Of a DNA stretch of 64,000 nucleotides, positions 34,790 to 41,579 are shown one piece after another (within the stretch, counting starts at the first letter, position 1; the number at the start of each line of letters is the position of its first letter). The translations under genes were made by a program, and so were the position numbers. The DNA comes from Gemmobacter nectariphilus DSM 15620 (lineage in GTDB: Bacteria > Pseudomonadota > Alphaproteobacteria > Rhodobacterales > Rhodobacteraceae), in the NCBI RefSeq assembly GCF_000429765.1, contig NZ_KE386949.1, forward strand, positions 248,001 to 312,000, given 5' to 3'. Under the pieces are notes generated by a model. It was not told where the DNA came from, made no database searches, and worked only from the letters and a program-made list of their open reading frames with translations.

Positions 34790-34815
34790 CGCGATTTGCA
34801 TCATGCAAAATCGCG
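34790..34815. promoter_or_regulatory. Near-perfect 26-bp palindrome just after regA
   Basis: CGCGATTTGCA and TGCAAAATCGCG pair around TCA with one bulged base; the inner TTTGCA-TCA-TGCAAA is exact. It begins 12 bases beyond the regA stop and lies 93 bases before hvrA. It may be a protein-binding site or an RNA hairpin. Confidence 0.45.
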
Positions 34816-34826
34816 TTATGGTTGTG

Positions 34827-35381
34827 CTATCTCGGGCTGCGCTTGGCAAGAATCCGCTGAAGTGTCCGCCGGTGCATGTTCAAACGCCGTGCAGTTTCCG
34901 AAACATTGCGGTCGCATTGCTCATAGACGCGCTGGATATGTTCCCAGCGCACCCGGTCGGCCGACATCGGGTTTTCGGGCGGCGGCGGCAGGGACTCGCC
35001 GCGCGACAAAAGGGCATTGGTCACATCATTGGCGTCGGCGGGCTTGGACAGGTAATCCGTCGCGCCGATCTTGACGGCGGCCACCGCCGTGGCAATCGCA
35101 CCATATCCGGTCAGCACCACGATGCGGCAATCGGGCCGGCGCTCGCGCAAGGCCTCGACCACATCAAGACCATTGCCATCTTCAAGCCGCAGGTCGACCA
35201 CGGCATAGGCGGGCGGGCGGCTTTGGGCGATGGCCTTGCCCATTGCCACGCTGTCGGCGGTTTCGGGCTGGAAGCCGCGCTTTTCCATCGCCTTGGCCAG
35301 ACGCTTCACGAATGGCTCGTCGTCATCCACCAGCAAGAGCGAGCGGTCCGCCCCCAGTTCCGCCGGATCGAATTCGGACAT
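34827..35381 (-). CDS. regA: Redox response regulator RegA (PrrA/ActR)
   Basis: The 184-residue regulator has a receiver domain with D63 (VVDLRLEDG) as phosphoacceptor and the acidic pocket VDDDEPF. A Pro-rich linker (PPPPENP) and a Fis-type helix-turn-helix NVSETARRLNMHRRTLQR close the protein. Length and layout equal RegA of Rhodobacter. Phosphorylated by RegB under reducing conditions, RegA controls photosynthesis, respiration, nitrogen and carbon fixation genes. It lies between senC and hvrA; a 17-bp palindrome sits in the senC-regA gap. Confidence 0.97.
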   Translation of the reverse strand: MSEFDPAELGADRSLLLVDDDEPFVKRLAKAMEKRGFQPETADSVAMGKAIAQSRPPAYAVVDLRLEDGNGLDVVEALRERRPDCRIVVLTGYGAIATAVAAVKIGATDYLSKPADANDVTNALLSRGESLPPPPENPMSADRVRWEHIQRVYEQCDRNVSETARRLNMHRRTLQRILAKRSPR

Positions 35382-35464
35382 GACAGGAAATCCTTGCAAC
35401 TTCTGGCCCGTTCCGGTTCTAGGCCGCCCTGCCCACCGGGTCAAACCTGCATTTGCGGGACCTG

Positions 35465-35481
35465 TTGACGCATGGCGTCAA
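35465..35481. promoter_or_regulatory. Perfect 17-bp palindrome in the senC-regA gap
   Basis: TTGACGC-ATG-GCGTCAA has 7-bp arms and starts two bases beyond the senC stop, 84 bases before the regA start. GACGC and GCGTC half-sites resemble the GNCGC/GCGNC half-sites described for RegA/PrrA, though in reversed order. Confidence 0.5.
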
Positions 35482-35483
35482 TG

Positions 35484-36104
35484 TTACTTCGCCTCGAGAA
35501 AGCACGAGACCTGTTCGGCCATCTCCTCGGGCGTGGTCTCGCGCTTGAAGAACTCCAGAAAGCCCTTCTCGGGGTCCACCAGATAGGTAAAGGTGGAATG
35601 GTCCACCAGGTAATATTCGTCCGACTTGTCCTGCGCCTTGTAATAGGTCCGATAGGCCTTGGACGCCGCCTGCGTCTGTTCGGGCGTGCCCGTCAGACCG
35701 ATCATGCGCGGGTGCAGGGTTTCGACATACGAGGCCATCACCTCGGGCGTGTCACGATCGGGGTCGATGGAAATGAAGATCGGCGTCACCTCGTGGCCCA
35801 TCTCTTCCAGGATGTCGACCGCCTCGACGTTGCGGGTATTGTCCAGCGGGCAGACATCGGGACAGAACGTATAGCCGAAATAGACCAGCGAGGGCTTGGT
35901 GATGACATCCTTGTCCGTCACCGTGCGGCCCGTGTGATCGACCAGCGTGAAGGGCCCGCCAATCGCCCCCGGACCGCCGGCAATCGCCGATTGCCGGCAT
36001 TGCGCATAGGGGTCGGCCGACTGCCGCTGCAGCACATACCATGCGCTGCCGCCCACCAGGGCAGCCACAGCCGCCACCGCAATTCCAGCATAAACCTTGA
36101 GCAT
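35484..36104 (-). CDS. senC: SCO1/SenC-type copper chaperone
   Basis: The 206-residue protein has one N-terminal membrane anchor (residues 5-24) and a periplasmic thioredoxin-like domain with the copper-binding C81-P-D-V-C85 and H169 (LVDHSTF). SenC/PrrC delivers copper to cytochrome c oxidase CuA or CuB and in Rhodobacter also affects RegB signalling. It is the first gene of senC-regA-hvrA and diverges from regB with 90 bases between starts. GGAGGG before the ATG at 36102-36104 supports the start. All metal ligands are present. Confidence 0.95.
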   Translation of the reverse strand: MLKVYAGIAVAAVAALVGGSAWYVLQRQSADPYAQCRQSAIAGGPGAIGGPFTLVDHTGRTVTDKDVITKPSLVYFGYTFCPDVCPLDNTRNVEAVDILEEMGHEVTPIFISIDPDRDTPEVMASYVETLHPRMIGLTGTPEQTQAASKAYRTYYKAQDKSDEYYLVDHSTFTYLVDPEKGFLEFFKRETTPEEMAEQVSCFLEAK

Positions 36105-36194
36105 TCCGAACCCTCCGTGCCCGACCGGCGGATTGATTGCCGGGCGGTGCCTCGCTAACAAGGGGCAAATCACCCTCCGGAGCCACCAGAGTCA

Positions 36195-37583
36195 ATGCCA
36201 CGCTTTGCCGCGCACCTGCTGGCCGGGCCGGAAACCAGCACATGGATCCGGCTGCGCACGCTGATCTTGCTGCGCTGGATCGCCGTGGCGGGTCAGGTGG
36301 CGGCCATCCTGACCGCCTCGGCGTGGTTCGACCTGGCCTTGCCGCTGGGCGCCTGTGCGCTGGTCGTCGGGCTGTCGGTCATCGCGAACCTTGTGTCGAT
36401 GACCGTGTTGCCCGCCAGCTACCGGCTGGGCGGCCGGGGCGCGCTGCTGATGCTGCTGTTCGACCTTGGGCAGATCTCGCTGCTGCTGGCGCTGACCGGC
36501 GGGCTGCACAACCCGTTTGCCTTGCTGATCGTGGTGCCCGTGACCATCGCCGCCACTGGCCTGACGGATCGGAGCACCGCCATTGTCGGGGCGGCGACGC
36601 TGGCCTGCGCCGGGCTGTTCTCGGCATTCCGGATGCCGCTGCGGCTGACAAGCGGGGCCGAATTGCAGATGCCGCCGCTGCTGGAATTCGGCCATGCCAT
36701 CGCCATCGTGATCGGGGTCGGCTTTCTTGCGCTGTATGCCCGCCGTGTGTCGGGCGAGATCCGCAACATGTCCGAGGCGCTGATGGCCACCCAGATGGCG
36801 CTGGCGCGGGAACAGAAGCTGACCGACCTTGGCGGCGTCGTCGCGGCCGCCGCGCATGAGATGGGCACACCGCTGGCCACCATCAAGCTGGTCAGCTCGG
36901 AGCTGATCGACGATCTTGCCGGGCGCGAGGGGCTGGAGGATCTGCGCGAGGACGCCGCCCTGATCCGCGATCAGGCCGACCGCTGCCGCGACATCCTGCG
37001 GTCCATGGGCCGGGCCGGCAAGGACGATCTGCACCTGCGCAACGCCCCGCTGGATACCGTGCTGCACGAGGCCGCCGAGCCGCATCAGGCGCGGGGCAAG
37101 GCGCTGGTGTTCAACCTGCACCCCGCCCAGGGCGCCGAGCCGCGCCAGCCGCAGATCCGCCGCGCCCCCGAGATCATCCACGGCCTGCGCAACCTGATCC
37201 AGAATGCCGTGGATTTCGCGGCAACCACGGTCTGGATCGACGGGCAATGGTCCGGGAACGTGATCGTCGTGCGGGTGATCGACGATGGCCCCGGCTATCC
37301 GGCGCAACTTCTGGGCCGCATTGGCGAACCCTTCCTGCGCCCCCGCAGCGACGAGGGGCGCGAGCGCCCGGGATATGAGGGGATGGGGCTTGGTCTTTTC
37401 ATCGCCAAGACCCTGCTGGAGCGGTCGGGGGCCACCTTGACCTTTGCCAATGGGGGCGATCCGTTCCTCAGCCGCGACGAACGCCCGGCCCGGTCGGGTG
37501 CCATCGTCGAGGTGTCCTGGCCGCGCGAGGCGATTGCCGCGACCGAAGGCCGCCTGGGGGAGAACCAGCCGATCAACGGCTAG
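36195..37583 (+). CDS. regB: Redox-sensing histidine kinase RegB (PrrB/ActS)
   Basis: The 462-residue kinase has about six membrane segments (residues 20-182), the quinone-site motif GGLHNPF at 102-108, the phosphoacceptor H221 in AAAAHEMGTPLATI, and the redox-active cysteine C264 in DRCRDILRSMG. These are the sensory hallmarks known from R. capsulatus RegB, all intact here. The ATP-binding G-boxes are VIDDGPGYP and GMGLGLFIAK. It autophosphorylates under reducing conditions and passes phosphate to RegA. It diverges from senC and is followed after 117 bases by a PAS gene. Confidence 0.97.
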   Translation: MPRFAAHLLAGPETSTWIRLRTLILLRWIAVAGQVAAILTASAWFDLALPLGACALVVGLSVIANLVSMTVLPASYRLGGRGALLMLLFDLGQISLLLALTGGLHNPFALLIVVPVTIAATGLTDRSTAIVGAATLACAGLFSAFRMPLRLTSGAELQMPPLLEFGHAIAIVIGVGFLALYARRVSGEIRNMSEALMATQMALAREQKLTDLGGVVAAAAHEMGTPLATIKLVSSELIDDLAGREGLEDLREDAALIRDQADRCRDILRSMGRAGKDDLHLRNAPLDTVLHEAAEPHQARGKALVFNLHPAQGAEPRQPQIRRAPEIIHGLRNLIQNAVDFAATTVWIDGQWSGNVIVVRVIDDGPGYPAQLLGRIGEPFLRPRSDEGRERPGYEGMGLGLFIAKTLLERSGATLTFANGGDPFLSRDERPARSGAIVEVSWPREAIAATEGRLGENQPING

Positions 37584-37631
37584 GCCCCCCGGGCATGATC
37601 GTGCAAGGCGGGCCATTTCCCTGTCGCTCTA

Positions 37632-37647
37632 TTAACATGTGATTAAC
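37632..37647 (+). promoter_or_regulatory. Full CtrA-type box upstream of the PAS gene
   Basis: TTAA-CATGTGA-TTAAC matches the CtrA consensus TTAA-N7-TTAAC exactly, 53 bases before the ATG at 37701. A further dyad AACCTA-N8-TAGGTT (37645-37664) overlaps its end. Confidence 0.6.
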
Positions 37648-37700
37648 CTATTCTCCCCTAGGTTGCTTCTTGCGCGATCTTTCCCGCCAAGGGGCGACTT

Positions 37701-39308
37701 ATGACATTGGACCAGGGGCTTTGGCTTTTCGCCGTCAGTTTCGCTGCTGCCATTCTGGCCCTGTGGGCCGCAAGCCTGATCCAGAAGGGTCAGGGGCGCG
37801 GCCGCGCCGGGGTCTTTGCCGAAACACCGGCCGGCACGGTGCTGCTGTTTGATGGGGACCGGCTGCTGGATGCATCGGCCGGCGGGCGCGCGTTGCTGGC
37901 CGCCTCGCGCGGGCCGGGGTCGGATTGGGCGCGGTTCCTGTCCTGGGCCGCCCCCCGCTTTCCAGGTGTCGAAACCCAGCTTGAACGCCTGCCCGATCTG
38001 GGGCGCATCTCGCTTGTCTCGACCGCGCCCGACGGGATGACCCTCAGCGCCGAATGGCGCAGCGGCCTGCGCCGCATCGCCTTGCTGGAACCCCATGTCG
38101 AAAGCACCGGGCGGCTGATCGACGCCCTCGCCCAGCGCGCCCAGGACGAAGAGCTGGACTCGTTGCGCCAGATCACCGACGAAGCCCCGCTGCCGATCTG
38201 GCGCGAAGATGCCGGGGGGCGGGTCACATGGGCCAACCGTGCCTATGTCGCGCTGGCCATGCAGCAATCGACCGAGGCAGAGCCGATCGGCTGGCCCCTG
38301 CCCCGCCTGATCGAATCGCCGACCGATGGCCGGCGCGCCCTGCCCGCGCCCGATGGCAGCACCACCCGCTGGTTCGATTGCTCGATCACCCCGCAGGACG
38401 GGGGCGGGCACATCGCCTTTGCCCTGCCCGCCGATACTGCGGCGCAGGCCGAACAGGCGCTTGGCAGCTTTGTCCAGACCCTGACCAAGACCTTTGCGCA
38501 TCTGCCCATCGGGCTGGCCATCTTTGACCGTCAGCGCAAGTTGCAGCTGTTCAACCCTGCCCTGACCGACCTGTCGGGCCTGCCGGTCGATTTCCTGTCG
38601 GCCCGCCCCGGTCTGTTCGCCTTTCTCGACATGATGCGCGAGCGGGGGATGATCCCCGAGCCCAAGGATTACAAATCCTGGCGCCTTCAGATGGCCGCGC
38701 TGGAACAATCCGCCGCCAGTGGCCAGTATGAGGAAACCTGGGCGCTGCCCTCGGGCCTGACCTATCGGGTGATCGGCCGCCCGCATCCCGAAGGCGCGCT
38801 GGCGCTGCTGTTTCAGGACATCAGCGACGAAATCACCCGCGCCCGCCGGATGCGCGCCGATCTGGAACTGGGCCAATCGGTGATCGACGCCACGGACGAG
38901 GCGATTGCGGTTTTCTCCTCGGCGGGGCAGCTGGTGATGTCGAACACCGCCTATGCCCGGCTGTGGGGCCATGATCCGTCCGAACAGGTGGCCGAACAGT
39001 CGCTGTCCGAACTGGCGGCACTCTGGCGTGCGGCCTGCGCCCCCAGCCATTTCTGGGCGCTGGCCGAAGGCTATGCCGCGACCTCTGGCCCGCGCGAGCC
39101 ATGGGTCTCGCAGGCGCGGCTGAACGACGGGCGCAGCCTGCGCTGCCGTCTGGCCCCGCTGGCCGGCGGGGCCACGCTGGTCGGCTTTTCGGCCGAGGCT
39201 GCGCTGGATCTGCCCGTCGATCCCGCGATGCGGCTGATCCTGACGCCCGACCCTGCCGAAGCAGCGCCGGATCGCTGGTCACGGCGGGACCATGCCAGCA
39301 CGGCGTGA
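37701..39308 (+). CDS. Multi-PAS membrane protein without output domain
   Basis: The 535-residue protein has one N-terminal membrane segment (residues 7-26) and at least two and probably three PAS-like modules: LPIWREDAGGRVTWANRAYV near 165, LPIGLAIFDRQRKLQLFNPA near 268 and EAIAVFSSAGQLVMSNTAYA near 400. No kinase, GGDEF, EAL or HTH domain follows; the C-terminal 50 residues are acidic and unstructured-looking. It could act as a scaffold or ligand sensor for a separate partner. It has its own promoter region with a CtrA-type box and is followed 42 bases later by tsaE. Confidence 0.8.
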   Translation: MTLDQGLWLFAVSFAAAILALWAASLIQKGQGRGRAGVFAETPAGTVLLFDGDRLLDASAGGRALLAASRGPGSDWARFLSWAAPRFPGVETQLERLPDLGRISLVSTAPDGMTLSAEWRSGLRRIALLEPHVESTGRLIDALAQRAQDEELDSLRQITDEAPLPIWREDAGGRVTWANRAYVALAMQQSTEAEPIGWPLPRLIESPTDGRRALPAPDGSTTRWFDCSITPQDGGGHIAFALPADTAAQAEQALGSFVQTLTKTFAHLPIGLAIFDRQRKLQLFNPALTDLSGLPVDFLSARPGLFAFLDMMRERGMIPEPKDYKSWRLQMAALEQSAASGQYEETWALPSGLTYRVIGRPHPEGALALLFQDISDEITRARRMRADLELGQSVIDATDEAIAVFSSAGQLVMSNTAYARLWGHDPSEQVAEQSLSELAALWRAACAPSHFWALAEGYAATSGPREPWVSQARLNDGRSLRCRLAPLAGGATLVGFSAEAALDLPVDPAMRLILTPDPAEAAPDRWSRRDHASTA

Positions 39309-39350
39309 CGGCCCCTTCCTACGCCGCGCGGGGCAGGTTACAACCGGCGC

Positions 39351-39833
39351 ATGACCCGTGCCGCGCCGTCCCTCCGCCTTCCCTTGCCTGACCCCGATGC
39401 GACGGCCTCGCTTGGGCGCTGGCTGGCGGACAGGCTGGGCGCGGGCGATGTGCTGCTGCTGCAAGGGCCGATTGGCGCGGGCAAGACCCATCTGGCCCGC
39501 GCGCTGATCCAGCACCGGCTGGCCGCCGACGGCCGGATGGAGGATGTGCCCTCGCCCACCTTCACCCTGGTGCAGGTCTATGACACCGCGGCGGGCGAAA
39601 TCTGGCATGCCGACCTTTACCGCCTGACCCATCCCCAAGAGGTGGTGGAACTTGGTCTTGACGAGGCATTTTCCACCGCGCTGTGCCTGATCGAATGGCC
39701 CGACCGGCTGGGCAGCCTGACCCCGCCGCAGGCGCTGACCCTGACGCTGGCCGCCGATGGCGAGGGGCGCAGCGCCACGCTGACCGGCCCGGCCGACCGG
39801 CTGGCGCGGCTTGGGGCGCCGCCGCAGCCATGA
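39351..39833 (+). CDS. tsaE: tRNA threonylcarbamoyladenosine biosynthesis ATPase TsaE
   Basis: The 160-residue protein has the Walker A GPIGAGKTH (residues 39-47) and the TsaE block VPSPTFTLVQVYD followed by HADLYRL. TsaE with TsaB and TsaD adds threonylcarbamoyl to A37 of ANN-reading tRNAs. It is probably in one operon with the downstream amgK-murU and addBA genes, with 67 bases to the next ATG. Length is normal. Confidence 0.95.
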   Translation: MTRAAPSLRLPLPDPDATASLGRWLADRLGAGDVLLLQGPIGAGKTHLARALIQHRLAADGRMEDVPSPTFTLVQVYDTAAGEIWHADLYRLTHPQEVVELGLDEAFSTALCLIEWPDRLGSLTPPQALTLTLAADGEGRSATLTGPADRLARLGAPPQP

Positions 39834-39900
39834 CGCACGGGCCCTTTCGCGACATCCGGGCGCGGCTTCGGCGCGCTGCAACCTTGGGACATTGCCCGCC

Positions 39901-40911
39901 ATGACCGACCGCAAGGCCCTGTCCGATGCCTTTGTCGCCCGCGCCGGCTGGGCCGATGCCGCGCGCGGCTTTCTGGCGGGCGATGCCTCGCCCCGCAGCT
40001 ATGACCGGCTGCGGCGCGGCGCGGAAACTGCCGTCCTGATGGATGCCCCGCCCGAGCGGGGCGAGGATGTGCGCCCCTTTGTCACCATGGCGCGCCATCT
40101 GCTGGGCCTTGGCCTGTCGGCCCCGCGCATCCTGGCCGAAGACCCCGCCAACGGCTTTCTGCTGCTCGAGGATCTGGGCGACACGCTCTATGCGCGCCTG
40201 CTGGACCGTGACCGGGCACCCGAGGAACAGATCTACGCCGCCGCCATCGAGGTGCTGGCCACCTTGCAAGGCGCCCCGCCACCCCCTGGCCTGCCGGACC
40301 ACACCCCCGACTTCATGGCCGAGGCAGCGGGCCTGTCGCTGGGCTGGTATGCCCGCGCGGTGACGGGCCAGCCGCAAGATCCTGCCCCGCTGGTGGCCGC
40401 CATGGCGCAGGCGATGGCAGCCCATTGCACCGCAAAGCCGGTTCTGGTGCTGCGCGACTATCATGCGGAAAACCTGCTGTGGCTGCCGGACCGGCAGGGG
40501 CTGGCACGCGTCGGGCTGCTGGATTTCCAGATGGGGTCCATGGGCCAGCCGGAATATGACCTGATCTCGCTGCTGCAAGATGCGCGGCGCGATGTGCCGC
40601 GCGATCTGGCGGACCGGATGATCGCGCATTTCGCCGCCCTGACCGCCGCCGATCCGGGCCGCACCGCCACCGCCTGCGCCGTGCTGGGTGCCCAGCGGGC
40701 CTTGCGCATCCTGGGCGGCTTTACCCGCCTGTCGCTGCATTTCGGCAAGCCGGGCTATGTGCGGCTGATCCCCCGCGTCTGGGCGCATCTGCAGCACGAT
40801 CTGGCCCATCCGGCCCTTGCCGGGGTCCGCGCCGCCGCCCGCTTGCCCGAGCCGACCCCCGAAGCCTTGCAAAGGATCACCGAGCTGTGCGGAACCGTCC
40901 CGACTCTTTGA
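39901..40911 (+). CDS. amgK: Anomeric MurNAc/GlcNAc kinase AmgK-like
   Basis: The 336-residue protein is an APH-type phosphotransferase with the kinase loop VLRDYHAENLLWL and the metal-binding LLDFQMGSMG. AmgK phosphorylates MurNAc (and GlcNAc) at the anomeric carbon in the peptidoglycan-recycling route known from Pseudomonas. The next gene encodes the MurU-like partner, which strengthens the call. The ATG at 39901 begins at MTDRKAL; its stop is TGA at 40909-40911, overlapping the murU frame by 25 bases if murU starts at GTG 40887. Confidence 0.85.
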   Translation: MTDRKALSDAFVARAGWADAARGFLAGDASPRSYDRLRRGAETAVLMDAPPERGEDVRPFVTMARHLLGLGLSAPRILAEDPANGFLLLEDLGDTLYARLLDRDRAPEEQIYAAAIEVLATLQGAPPPPGLPDHTPDFMAEAAGLSLGWYARAVTGQPQDPAPLVAAMAQAMAAHCTAKPVLVLRDYHAENLLWLPDRQGLARVGLLDFQMGSMGQPEYDLISLLQDARRDVPRDLADRMIAHFAALTAADPGRTATACAVLGAQRALRILGGFTRLSLHFGKPGYVRLIPRVWAHLQHDLAHPALAGVRAAARLPEPTPEALQRITELCGTVPTL

Positions 40912-41579
40912 TGCTGTTCGCCGCCGGGTTCGGCACCCGGATGGGTGCGCTGACGGCTGATCGGCCAAAGCCGCTGATCCCCGTGGCCGGGCGGGCGCTG
41001 ATCGACCATGCGCTTGAGCTGGTGCGCGGGGCAGGCATTGGCCGCACTGTCGCCAACCTGCATTATCGGGGCGCGCAGATCCGCGACCATCTGGCCGGGC
41101 AGGACATCCTGTTCAGCGAGGAACAGCCTGACATCCTGGAAACCGGCGGCGGGTTGCGCGCGGCGCTGCCGCTGCTGGGGCCGGGGCCGGTTTTTACGCT
41201 GAACACCGATGCGGTCTGGACGGGGCCGAACCCGCTTCTGACCCTGCGCGAGGGCTGGCACGGGGGCATGGGCGCGCGGCTGCTGCTGGCCCCACTGGCG
41301 CAAACGCGCGGGCACGGGCCGAAGGGCGATTTCACCCTGCACCCCGATGGCCGCATCACGCGCGGCGGCGACATGGTCTATCTGGGCGCCCAGATCCTCG
41401 ACCCCACGGGGCTGCAGACGATCCCCGATCCGGCCTTTTCGCTGAACCGCCTGTGGGACCGGCAGATCGCCGCAGGCCAGGCCTTTGGCGCGCTCCACCC
41501 GGGCCTTTGGTGCGATGTGGGCCGCCCAGAAGGCATTGACCAGGCCGAGGCCATGCTGCGGGAGGGTGCCGATGGCTGA
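40887..41579 (+). CDS. murU: MurNAc-1-phosphate uridylyltransferase MurU-like
   Basis: The 230-residue nucleotidyltransferase has the signature MLFAAGFGTRMGALTADRPK (with PLIPVAG following) and the metal-binding Asp in TLNTDAVW. MurU makes UDP-MurNAc from MurNAc-1-phosphate, which completes the AmgK recycling route. A GTG start at 40887 gives eight residues before the first strand, as the fold needs; ATG 40911 is the alternative but cuts into the fold. AAAGGA lies 11 bases upstream of the GTG. The stop overlaps the addB start by eight bases. Confidence 0.85.
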   Translation: MRNRPDSLMLFAAGFGTRMGALTADRPKPLIPVAGRALIDHALELVRGAGIGRTVANLHYRGAQIRDHLAGQDILFSEEQPDILETGGGLRAALPLLGPGPVFTLNTDAVWTGPNPLLTLREGWHGGMGARLLLAPLAQTRGHGPKGDFTLHPDGRITRGGDMVYLGAQILDPTGLQTIPDPAFSLNRLWDRQIAAGQAFGALHPGLWCDVGRPEGIDQAEAMLREGADG

